From assembly GCA_000697665.1 (NCBI GenBank), contig KL197739.1, forward strand, positions 313,673 through 377,672: DNA of 64,000 bases, written 5' to 3'. This document shows positions 36,861-46,855 of this stretch, one piece after another. Origin of the DNA: Jaapia argillacea MUCL 33604. Its lineage: Eukaryota > Basidiomycota > Agaricomycetes > Jaapiales > Jaapiaceae. Within the stretch, counting starts at the first letter, position 1, and every line of letters begins with the position of its first letter. The translations under genes and the position numbers were made by a program. The notes beneath the pieces are model-generated. The model was not told the origin of the DNA. It searched no databases and worked only from the letters and a program-made list of their open reading frames with translations.

Positions 36861-37304
36861 TCATCCCGCGACCTTCCTTGTGGCAGCGGAATTGACCAGT
36901 GACGGAACTGGAGCAGGGGGAACCCATGGTCCATTCGCCAGTTTAAACATGCATACGAGAGACGGTTGAATATCGGTAATGGCGGTTCGAGTCTGCGTCC
37001 GATGGAGGGTCGCGATGATCACACTGATTATTCCGCTTCGTCGCCGCACTGGATACATGTGCGCAGGTCCAAGCGATCTGGAACTACCACCTCTGACAAA
37101 CAGATTGTTGAAGGTGGTTGAAGCGGTCTCAGTAGTTGGATTGTTCGATCGATTTGGATCCGACGGAAGGTGGGAATGAACACAAATAGCTCGTCGATTC
37201 GGAGCCAGTATGCAACAGGTACCGTCTGGGAGTTCCAAGTCGATGCGACATCGGCGTTTGGGCGATTTACTTGTCAAGCGTTTGGAAACGACTCGTTCAA
37301 CCAC
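36861..37304 (-). pseudogene. Minus-strand gene remnant after secreted protein gene 2
   Basis: Minus-strand frames here read DELFVFIPTFRRI and, further on, VVVPDRLDLRTCIQCGDE. The copy near 38940-39260 has matching pieces (KELFVSIPTFYRI, VVLNRSDLCGWTESGD). The frame is interrupted and no start or splice pattern is kept. Same unknown family as the remnant at 35414-35560. Confidence 0.4.
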
Positions 37305-37929
37305 ACATGCACTGTTCCACGAATCATTTGAACGAAGCTAGTAAAGTGTGGTGTTCAAGAGCTTCGCAAAGCGAACGGAGGGCGAGGGTTCGGTTGGGTG
37401 AACGCGGAAGGAGAAGGGCGATCTCGAGGGGATGGACAATTCGGTAGCAGCCTGGGGCGATAGTTCGCGAGAGGAACCGCAGGTGAGTAGTCTCAAACAG
37501 AAAGTTGGGTCGATTTTCGCAGCCGAACTATGACAGTGGCACAGAGTCCGGTGCCGTGATGTCCGCGTGCTGCTGTCAAGAGTAATGAGCATTCTGTACG
37601 TTTATCTGATTGAGGAAGGGAATCGGTTTAATCGCACAATCTGACCGTTCGCTGCTACTTATCGCAGTTGTTCATCAGAGATCCTGTGGCCGCCTTATTC
37701 TTCGTTTAAGAAGCTATGTACTGATCATGCATTGGTCGAACCAGCCAAATGCCTGCCAATGCGTGTAACTTTTGCACGAAATTACATAAATTGGAATTAA
37801 ATGCAACTTCTCGCGCGTCGCGCCCCTGGCAACGGATAATGATCGCAGCGGTGTCAACAGAGTCTTTTGAGAGGTTAGCGACACTCCGACGTCGATTTTC
37901 TTATCAATGGCAGTGCAAGGGCGTAAGAT

Positions 37930-37936
37930 TATAAAT
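37930..37936 (+). promoter_or_regulatory. TATA box of secreted protein gene 3
   Basis: TATAAAT, 78 nt before the ATG, in a context (ATAAATTGCGGTTGG) that resembles copies 1 and 2. Confidence 0.7.
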
Positions 37937-38007
37937 TGCGGTTGGTCTCTGCCCAATACCCTCCGCCCCCACGCATCGTTTCCTTCCCCTCACAGTCCAA
38001 AGTCGAA

Positions 38008-38596
38008 ATGATCTACCGGGTTGCGTTCATCCTCCTAGCTTCTGTGCTGCCCATCTTTGCAGCCGTCGCTCCAAGGGCACCATCAGGCGTCACCTCGTAA
38101 GTCTATCATTCCTCACATCTTTTCCACGCAATGAATCGTTGTCCAAAGTCCCTAATCGCGCCCCCATTCAGCTGCTATTCTTGCCCGGGAACGGATCAGG
38201 CTGGCTTTGGAATAGGACAGCATAGCAATGATGGTACAACCCTCTTCTGTTCCTATCCTGCCTTCGCCGGCGAGAACCCTAATGACTTCTTCTGTGATTA
38301 CTCTGCTGTACGTTGACCTTCGTCTCGCTTCCCCATCATCGTGTGGTCTCATTATCACCTTGTTTCCTTCATAGACCGACGGCCACCTGACACAAGACAA
38401 CGACGCAGGTTTTTGCCCAGGTAGCGCATCCAGCTCGGCGTGTTCACCCTCAAAGAAGCGAGCGATGTTGAAGAAGGCTTTCGAGCAAAGGGCTGCTCAT
38501 CCTGCTCCTTCCTACCCGGAGGTGATGACACCGAAGATGGCCTTGGCGAAGAAGGATGCGGCGGTGGCGTCTAAACGTGGTAAAAAGCAGGCTTGA
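38008..38596 (+). CDS. Secreted cysteine-rich protein, 148 aa (array copy 3, diverged)
   Basis: Exons 38008-38096, 38172-38307 and 38375-38596 again measure 89, 136 and 222 nt, though the introns are longer. The signal peptide (MIYRVAFILLASVLPIFAAV), the cysteine pattern and FFCDYSATDGHLTQD are kept. The basic site is KKR instead of RRKR, and the tail is more changed, ending SKRGKKQA instead of the acidic DEDEA. It is the oldest split in the array. Function unknown. Confidence 0.87.
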
Positions 38597-38599
38597 GCG

Positions 38600-40035
38600 T
38601 CGCGTCGCGTGGGGAGGTTGTGATTCCTGTGATGAACGGTCGAACAATTCGGTGACGATTTCTGTTACCCCGCAGTCTTTTTCTTTTACGGTCTTTTCCT
38701 CGCGGCGATTGGTTTTTACCTGGACACTTTGGATACGTCTTACATCTACCTGTCGGACTTCCTCATACCCACCCAGAGACCCTCTTCACACACTTACTGT
38801 CTTTTCTGTTCCTTTGTGTCCTGGGCTTAGATCTGCTTTAATCAAGTACTTCCGTTCCCCTTCGACCTTCATGACGGAGAGAGTGAATCGTCAATATCGC
38901 CAGTCGAAATATACTGGTTGAACATCGGGAATGGTCGACACGATGGAACCTTTTCTCAGGTTCACACACTATCGGCGGCCGCGGTACTCGCACCATTGGA
39001 GAGAGACACGGTGCTGATGAGCCTGTCGCCGCTCTCCGTCCATCCGCAGAGGTCCGAACGATTTAGAACCACCGCCTTCGACGAGGAGAACCAGAGCCAT
39101 GCGAGGAAGATCGGATCCGATAGAATGTCGGAATGGACACAAATAGCTCCTTGGCTCGGACCCGGTAAACTTCAGGCACTATCTGAACCCTTCGAAGCAC
39201 CGCGGCAGCGTTTGTGTAACGTCCTTGGGAACAAGAGCCTCGCGAACCATCCATGCGGTTCCATGGTCAAAAATAGAGACATCTAGGGGAACAAGAGATA
39301 AATCTGTGAGATTGGAACGAGGAAGCTACGAAGACTTCGCGGAGGAAACATTCCCCCTGCGCAGATACGAGATCGCCAGGAATCAAAATATGCAGATCTC
39401 ACAAGAGCAAAGCGTCCGTGAACTGAAGGTATCCAAAGGGTTACCGGATGAGTGGTAGTTGAAATAATTGGAGGCAAGGAATAATGTGGGAGAGCCACCA
39501 TGAAACGTGTACTGCAAAGAACGACCCTTCAACAGCTCCATTGCATACAACGCAAGCTGGATATCATGAGGTTGTAGAAGGACGTAACAAAACGCGAGGG
39601 TAATTGGCAGAATTCAAACCGCCGACAGGTGTGAACACTCACAGATGCAAAGCGTCAAGGTGATGCTTACGGTCCCGGAACTGGCGTACGTCAAGCCCTC
39701 GATTAAGAATATTGATCTCTAGACTCTCAGGTGAGTCGAAGCGGAATTAGTGACTCGAGGTTTTTGACAGGTCATGATTCGCTTGTCCAGTTCAGTAGGA
39801 AGTATGAAGAAACCCCACTCGTCCATATGGTGTGGTATTAGGAGCCGTACGTAGGCCGAAGCCGTCCCAGTAGCTTGGTTTGTACTGGGTGGGCCGTCGA
39901 GCATATTGAAATGGAGTTCAACGGAGGACAGGCTCGCGACAAATTGAAACGGACCTTGCATCTGCTATGCCCACGCCACCCAATGGTTGTTCGCCTTCAT
40001 CATCCTTCATCAATGAGAAATTGAACTATCCTTGA
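38600..40035. other. Array 3' flank with gene remnant, otherwise no gene
   Basis: Bases 38600-38880 are shared with the 3' flanks of array genes 1 and 2. Bases 38940-39260 hold the third remnant of the minus-strand ELFV-IPTF family on the complementary strand. From 39270 to 40035 no gene is seen. Confidence 0.45.
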
Positions 40036-40408
40036 TCTGACTGCACTGAAGAACCGCTCATCCAACCATCGACACTGCGGCACACACCAAATCTCGCAAA
40101 GCTTCTGTTCTTGCACGACCATTCTTCTTTCCTTGCTTCACTGAGGTACGAGTCTGCCAGAATCAAATAGATGTGGGAACTGAGGTTTTGGGGCATGTGC
40201 TATGTGCCGGAAAGATGGAGGTTGCTGTGCGCTAGTTGGACTAATTGGCTGATCATGGCCTGTAGAAGGTTCCCATTTGATTTCTCCCCCTCAATACCCC
40301 CTTGCACCCGCAGCTATGAGTCGACCAACCTTGAGCTTGAGCTGACCCTCCATTTCGGGCAATCAACTTGCCTTAACTGGATCCGATACAGGGGCTATTT
40401 GATTAGCA

Positions 40409-40414
40409 TATAAA
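40409..40414 (+). promoter_or_regulatory. TATA box of J-domain gene copy A
   Basis: TATAAA in the context GCATATAAACGACGGTGGTCAG, 69 nt before the ATG. The same context occurs before copy B. Confidence 0.7.
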
Positions 40415-40477
40415 CGACGGTGGTCAGTTTCAAGTTCACCCGTCCTCGCGCCCTCTAAGGCTCTAACCCGTTCCACG

Positions 40478-42039
40478 ATGACTCTCCAGACTTTCTATAA
40501 CATCTTGAATGTTACAGAAGGTGCGGAACCGGTAGATATCAAGAGAGTGAGAAACTACCTCCCTCCTTTTCGCCTGGGCTGACGGAGGTCCACTTCCAGG
40601 CATATTTTCAGCTCGCAATGAAGTGGCACCCCGACAAATGCGGAGACAGTCTGGAGTCGAAGGAAAAGTTCCAAGAGGTATAATCTGACTTACCGCGTTT
40701 GAGATCCTCAACTTATGCTTGGGCTTGCAGATTCAGGCAGCGTACGAGACGCTCATCGACCCGGAGAGGGTGAGACACCCCATTATATTATTAGCCCCTG
40801 CTATAGTCCAGCTTAACCTTATTGTTCTCAGCGGAAATCGTATGATGCACGGCTCGGCTCGTCGTCTACTTCGGGTACTGCCCCTACCGGCAGCCACCAA
40901 CCACCACCTTCATCAGCTGCGAACGGGTTTGATCACAAGACCGCATACACCCCGCCTGGATGGGACTTCTTCGACAATCTCGAAGAAGAGATCACCATGG
41001 ACAAGGTCATTATCTCATTGCTAATTCATCGCTCAGTCCTGACCTATGGATTAGACTACTGCGATGAAGGAGTTCCGTCTTCGTTCCAAAGATATGGAAG
41101 GGTTCTACTTTTTCACAAAGCAAAGGTTCGTCACGCACACCGAATCTTTCCTTGGTTCCGAGGTCGCCCTAATAATTTCTAACCCGATAGCAAGAGCGTC
41201 TACACTAACAAGAGAACCAAGTACGTATCCTCTTGATTACCCCTCTAGGTGAAATTCCAATATTTCATCCAATAGACAATCTGTCCCATGCCCCGATGCT
41301 CACATATACGTGCGTAGCTTCACTTTTCTGGGACACAGCGAACACAACTAACTTTCGGTTCCTTAGTTCAAAGAGGATGGTATGGCGGATTTTGAATTCT
41401 ATGTATGCACCCTTCTCACTCGGAAACACCTCAGTCCGCCAAAGAGCCATTAAAGTGCATGATGGCACTTGGGAATCCCATTTGAAGTATGTCGCGAAAT
41501 GCGATGCTCTGGCTGCCAAGAGGAAGGCAAACAAGAATGCCAGAGAACGGGGACTGGGAGCACCCGATACCGTGAGTCCTCTATCTTGTCTCCACAGCTC
41601 TCGGCTGCTAACTGGTATTATTGCATCTTGCTCTGACGCCAGTCCCCAAAGCGAGGAGCTGCGAAGCGCCAGGCGAGAAGCTCGCAGGGGTCTCCCACTC
41701 CTCCTGCCGGTGAAGGTACTTCGACGCAGAACGGAAGGTCATCGACACCCAGCCCCGTTGCCTCCGGAAGTCAAGTATGCTTCGGATCGTCTTACACCTC
41801 CAATCATGTGTTGATTTCGTATCTCTCCAGATGCCCCCATCTACGCCACCTAGTCGGGAGGTGTCGACAACTACCTATCCGCCGACGCCAATCTCTTTGC
41901 CGCCGTCGCAGAAGCGAAAGGTTAGCTCGTCTCGTCCTTCTGATACTATTGGCAGGATTCTCATCACCTGATATTATAGTTTGACTCTGATGTCTCCACT
42001 TCACCCTCATCCAGTAGGAAGGCTCGAAAGGGAGAATGA
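40478..42039 (+). CDS. J-domain (Hsp40-type) protein, copy A, about 290 aa
   Basis: The J-domain is split over the first four exons: MTLQTFYNILNV..., AYFQLAMKWHPDKCGDS with the HPD motif at residues 33-35, then IQAAYETLIDPER and RKSYDARL. The HPD tripeptide is what stimulates Hsp70 ATPase activity in this family. Further exons encode TPPGWDFFDNLEEEITMDK, a YFFTKQ segment and HIYFKEDGMADFEFY. A Ser/Pro-rich basic C terminus follows (ANKNARERG, PPSQKRKFDSD, SSRKARKGE). No zinc finger or C-terminal DnaJ substrate domains are present, so this is a class C J-protein, probably nuclear (inference). The intron before the basic region has lost the acceptor used by copy B (CTCTGG for CTCAGG), but a nearby AG keeps the frame. 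Confidence 0.78.
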
Positions 42040-42059
42040 TGGGGTTCACTTTTACTCCT

Positions 42060-42254
42060 AATGTAAGGCAAGATTACTGAATGTATACATAGTACGCCCA
42101 ATAACCAAAGAGAGGCCCAAACACACAAGACCCAGAGCCGGTACAATGACCAGGACTTTTCACCGTCTACCTCAGGCTTCACCGTACCACCCAGTGACTT
42201 CCGGCGGAGGTACATACCAACTCGAGCCAGGGGCCTACTCAGGAAGGATCTCAA
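42060..42254 (-). CDS. Possible small membrane protein, convergent with J gene A
   Basis: On the minus strand both J-gene units carry an open segment reading RVGMYLRRKSLGG, followed by a hydrophobic helix (VPALGLVCLGLSLVIG) and RTMYTFSNLALH with a stop. In the copy downstream of J gene B (50640-50800) the frame is continuous. Here it is interrupted between the two parts. It could be the last exon of a small membrane protein whose upstream exons are outside the duplication. Not recognised. Confidence 0.25.
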
Positions 42255-42329
42255 AATTCCAGAATCACCAGTGAAGGTGTGAATCGCGATGCGTATAACC
42301 TGGGGTTGTTCAAGGTTCTATTTGGGCAA

Positions 42330-42830
42330 TCAGGTCAATATGTTTAACTTGAAGAGCCAACAAAGATACAACCAAGTTCAATCCTATAGAGAAAATCCCT
42401 CATACTAAAGAGGGAGAAATGCAGGGAGAGTATCTCTAACTATCGCCCCCTTATTCTAAGCGTCCTTCCTCGTCTTTCCAATTATCTTCCCATGGGCCGC
42501 CATGGTCATGTTTAGTTAGAAATGTCACGAACGTACGGGTAGTACCTACTCAGGCTGGCTGTTCAACAGGCAGCACGTTCTCGTTTGGTAGGGATCTACT
42601 TCGATAGCTCGATGTTGAGTGATACTTGAGAAACGCAGTGGATAAGAAATCGAGTTCAACGCGTCTCTGGAGTCTGGCTCCACTCTTTCGACGCGACTCT
42701 GCCGGTGCTGCACATGCTGCACTGACACCTCGTCAACCATTATGGCCGCCGTTGAACTCGAACATTCATAATGTTCTCTCAAGCCTCGTCCCTCTCACAT
42801 CAAAGAGTTAAGTTGCGAGACCAAGGGCTG
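42330..42830. repeat. Mosaic remnant of the downstream tandem unit
   Basis: Bases 42330-42480 resemble 52990-53110 and 60480-60600 (the stretch ending in ATCCC...GAGGGAGAAAT...ATCTCTAA). Bases 42540-42790 resemble 51090-51330 and 58540-58740 (around GTAGTACCTACT...CAACAGG and GATGTTGAGTG). The two pieces are adjacent here but about 1.7 kb apart in the tandem units, and their order is swapped. Confidence 0.55.
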
Positions 42831-43403
42831 GCAAATGGTCTCGTTTGATCCTTCAACTTGCTTCACTGAGTCCACTGAGACATCCTCGCGCTTGGTTCCC
42901 AGACATGAGTCATCATATCACCTTCTATCTTGCCGTTCCCTGACACAAGACGGAGGGAAAAGCCTCGGGGAGCCAACGACCACCCAGGTTTTGGGCAATT
43001 CGAACAGTCGGGTAGTGATATCGTCGGGTTTGTCGAAGCCAATGTGGTTGGATCTCAAGCAACTTGAAGATATCATAAACATAAATATTCGGCTTGAACA
43101 AGAGAAAGGAGAATAGGGTGCGGTGAAACAGACGGTTAACTCGGTTGGTTTTTTGAAGTGATTCATACAAACTTGAACTCGTCGAAGGTAGCACCAGAAG
43201 TGTGCACATCGAGATTGGAACATCCGTTCTTTGTAAGCTTAAGCCACGCCTGTTTTCCGACACAACACGAAGAATATCCTGTGGTGCAAGTACCCGAAGA
43301 GGGGCGTAGAGCGACTGAGCTGATGTAATGCTCATTGCTGATCATAAACTGGAAGGGCTCTCGAGGAACTCAACCCATGGGTCCATCGCGGCCCGGGAGC
43401 GAG

Positions 43404-43787
43404 TTATGACCGAGTGGACATGGGCAGGAGAGAGCTTGAACAGAATTCCCTCTTGAGGCAGCGTGAGCCAGATTGTTGGATATCATCAATACGTCGACCC
43501 GTTGGATGGCGATCTGGCCGCGGTCCGAGTCGAGCGAGTACAACGTAATCGTCGAAGGTTCTAACCAGCTGTTGTGAAGATAGGGTGATATGATGAATGG
43601 TTTTGGTGGTATAAACTGTAGAAAACCCTGCTCGAACAGACATCCTGGTGGCCAAGAGTGTCAGAAAGGACCAGTCGGAGGAAAATAAGAATATGGTTAC
43701 GCAGAGGCGCGATTTACTATGCAGCTGACGAGGACGCGGTGATATCTCGGTGGGTTTGGTGTGTTGGTATGAATCTTCGACTTTCAT
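43404..43787 (-). CDS. Possible 127-aa protein within the right arm, weak support
   Basis: A minus-strand frame opens with ATG (MKVEDSYQHTKPTEI) just after a pyrimidine-rich leader, and contains a hydrophobic stretch (LCVTIFLFSSDWSFLTLLAT). The same promoter-like DNA and start region exist in the left arm near 7312, but the frame is not kept there. A possible GT...AG intron (from about 43725 to 43647) would change the product. Treat it as an unverified or decaying gene. Confidence 0.3.
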   Translation of the reverse strand: MKVEDSYQHTKPTEISPRPRQLHSKSRLCVTIFLFSSDWSFLTLLATRMSVRAGFSTVYTTKTIHHITLSSQQLVRTFDDYVVLARLGPRPDRHPTGRRIDDIQQSGSRCLKREFCSSSLLPMSTRS

Positions 43788-45466
43788 GATGCGTTTAGGG
43801 AGCAGACTAGTAGAGCGGAATGAGCAGAGTGAGGTACTGCAGGGATCAGATCTGAATATCCAAGGATAAGAAAGGCAGAGGTTAGCACAGAGTGTGGAGC
43901 AAGAGATACTCGCCGAGGGAATTTAGTACGAGTGCGATGACTCGGGTTCGGAGATGGACATTGCAGATGAGGGAGTTGCTCGCACCTACCGAGTGATTCC
44001 AAGTGATACACTCGCAGAGGCCATAGACTATGGCCCATAGTGTTGCTGGACATCAAACTGACTGTAATTGACGCCGGTAAGATGTGCCAAACACCAAACA
44101 CAACGCTCGCTCGGAAGTCCACAGACCGTCAAGTGAGCGGGATGAACTGGGGACCAGGGAGCGTGGCGAGGTGGCGGGAGACCATGGTTGGTTGCACCCA
44201 AGGGGTCTCAGGCCTCAGGAGCGGAGGGTTATTGAATGGGAAAGTTGAAAGGTGGTCAAATAAGCGAAGGGGACGAGTCCTAGTGGACGCTCCCAGCTGC
44301 TTCTCGTTCAAAAGACCCTCTGCGCATTAGCCACTAGTCAGCGTGACCGCAAATGGCTTGATGTTTGTGCCGACTGGCGAATAGTCAGATTCCTTCTCAT
44401 CGTGTCGCATTCGGAGAGAGGCCGATGCTTCCATAGTGCGCGTCAAGGGGATGTAACCAGATCGGTTGGTCCTTTGATAACTCCCTTTGTTCACGGGGAA
44501 GTCATGTAGCCTGCAGTTTGGACCCCAATTTACACTCATGAAATCACCGCTTGGAAGGGATGATATAAATGACAGATATTTGGTCAACACTCACCGGCAC
44601 CAATCAGCCGATGTGATAGCGCTCGGATGCACTCATCTGTACGTCTGGAAATTAAGTTGGGGGGAACACTAGAATGTCAAGGGATAGTGAGCCGGAAGGA
44701 GTGAAAAACCCAGAGTTGCAGACCCAATGGAACCACAGGTGGGGGATTGTGGCCTCCAACTGTCCGGTTGCATCTAACGCGATCGTCGGGCATACTCACC
44801 CAACTCAACTGACCACATTATGGTACGACAGTCTGGCCGCCCAACCTTTGGACTCTGGCATCACTGGAGACGGTGTTTGCGAGGCACAAGAAAAGGCGCC
44901 TGTGCCGAGACCGCCGGCGGTAAGTTTGTCGAGTCTGATGGCCACTGAGCGTTTTCAGTGCCTGGTTGTTCGCTGAGATATCATGTCAGGGTTGGAGTCC
45001 TATTGCAGTGGGATTTCACAGGGAGATGAAATTCTGTTGAGGGTACAGGGACCGAACACAGTATCGCGTACCTTAATTATGCCAGGACTCGAGCTCGGTG
45101 ACGACGCCAACTTCGAGAGCAGCGCAACCTGCAAAGATTCATCCCGACGGAAGCAGATTTTTTGCATCACGTGATCATGCAAGCATCTCTTTCATCCTTC
45201 CTAATTTGGAAGGTCTTTTGGATCCCAACACGGACCAGCGTTTGTGGTCCTCAAAATCTGCCATCACATCGGCCTTCAACGCTAATTAACCTCGCGATAT
45301 CCTCATCTTCCTCCCCACTATTCGATATGATCGTCGGTTCACTGGAACCAGACCCTTTCCCTTTTCCAGGTCGTCGTTTGCGGAGACCTTCTGAAATTCC
45401 AGCGAAAGGGTTTTAGGGCAGCATTCGCTACGAAATCTTTGGAGGCTTCGAGGGGAGGGAAAGGTG

Positions 45467-45474
45467 TATAAATA
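45467..45474 (+). promoter_or_regulatory. TATA box of the right 84-aa secreted protein gene
   Basis: TATAAATA (context GGTGTATAAATATCGG), 115 nt before the ATG and conserved with the left copy. Confidence 0.65.
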
Positions 45475-45588
45475 TCGGTACGAAAATCTTGGAATGTTAG
45501 GCCTCTCACCGCTACTTACTTCTACTCCTCGTCGGACACATTCTTTACCACTCCCTCCCTTCCAAATCACTCGGAACCATCCATCAAA

Positions 45589-45903
45589 ATGCAGTCCAAC
45601 ATCTTCCTCACTCTCTTTGCGATCTTCGCTCTCTGTAAGCTCTCCCTCCTATCTTCCCTCACTACAAAGCACACACGCTGACCGATTTAATCAGTTGCCG
45701 TCGCACTCCCCTCATTCGCCGCTCCCGTACCTGCACCGCAGGTTTCCCCCGCCATCTGCCAGTACACCTGCACTCGAGATGATGAGCCCCGCTCCGAAGC
45801 CGATTTGTTGGCCAGAGAGCCTGAACCAACCGCTGCGCCCCTGATGGTCAGGGAGCCTTTGGCTTCTCCATTAGACGTCGTCGCTTTCGACGAGCGGCTG
45901 TAA
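45589..45903 (+). CDS. Small secreted protein, 84 aa (right copy)
   Basis: Exons 45589-45634 and 45695-45903 are joined across a 60-nt intron (gtaagc...atcag). Exon lengths (46 and 209 nt) are identical to the left copy at 5180-5494. The signal peptide is MQSNIFLTLFAIFALFAVAL, and the mature chain begins APVPAPQVSP, with CQYTC and an acidic Pro/Ala-rich tail. Four residues differ from the left copy (position 5 and three in the last 14). The dibasic sites expected of processed pheromones are absent, and there is no CAAX end, so it is not a mating pheromone precursor. Function unknown. Confidence 0.8.
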
Positions 45904-46855
45904 AATCCCCCATGGGTGTGCTACTTGTCGTATGTCACTTTATTGGCCTATTAGTCAGATGCTTATCCTGACACAATTTCTTTCTCCTCCAGATCGACGC
46001 CATCGTCTCCTCTCAGCATAGCTCTCCTTTCTCGACCCAGTCACTCCTTCCGTTCGAAAATTGCACTCTTGCATCCTAACTATTTGCCGTCGTTTTTCTC
46101 ATCGTACCCCAACCCATCATTCGACTCTCCGCATTGCACTTGCTTTCTTTGTTTTCTTATTTGTCGAGTTCCCGCATCACTTAGTTACTCTTTTTCACCG
46201 TGTCAATTCCGGTGTCTGTACACTACCGCGTTCGCTTCACTTTCCTCTGTTGATTTGGGTATAGCAATCTAGAGGACTTAAGAACCTCACATTCCACGTT
46301 CCAACTGATCGTTAGACTCGCATGCCCGGAGTGATCCCTCTTCGAAGATACTCGTAACGGGAAGGGTACCTAGTAGCCTGCGCCCGGATAAATATGATTG
46401 ACCACTGGCAGGCCTGCCCGATGAAGCCCACGGAGCCTCCTGGCTAGTGCGTTACTAACGATGCGAGTCAGCCTTTCGATTCTCTCCCAGATGTGAGCTT
46501 CTGCCTCGTGGTCTACATGGAGTTGGACTTCGCCTTGCAGTCCTGGTCGATCCTCATCCACTACCGTCGCGAGGAAAGGCCCTGGGGCGACTCTCTACCC
46601 CACACATTCTGCTGGGTATCCACTTGAAGAGTTGTGGATGACATCCTAATATAAAGTAACCCCCATACTATACCGAAGGGAGTTCTGTGAGAGTGGAAGG
46701 TGGGAGAAATAGATGTAAATTTCGCAAGCCGATACCCGTTTTGCAACTCCCCACCAATGACACTTAGTACCACAAGCTATTCTCTACGCTTCTGTTATGT
46801 TGCAGTATAGCGCAGAAAAACTAGGTATATAACCATGGACTCAAGCCTATGAAGC
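45904..46855. other. Duplication edge and spacer, no gene seen
   Basis: Bases 45904-46570 finish the right arm. No frame beyond 70 codons has support before the F-box gene. Confidence 0.4.

Larger units (their letters stand above)
40040..42240. repeat. J-domain gene unit, copy A (direct repeat)
   Basis: This segment matches 48645-50790 in the same orientation, offset by about 8.5 kb. It includes 400 nt of upstream DNA, the whole J-domain gene and about 200 nt downstream. Similarity stops sharply near 42235 and 50790. Confidence 0.8.
42960..46570. repeat. Right arm of the inverted duplication
   Basis: Reverse-complement counterpart of 4490-8150. The inner ends of the two arms face each other across about 34.8 kb of mostly single-copy sequence. 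Confidence 0.8.

Noticed and set aside
45589-45903. The 84-aa secreted protein as a mating pheromone precursor
   Set aside because: It has a classical signal peptide and ends DERL without a CAAX box, unlike basidiomycete lipopeptide pheromones.
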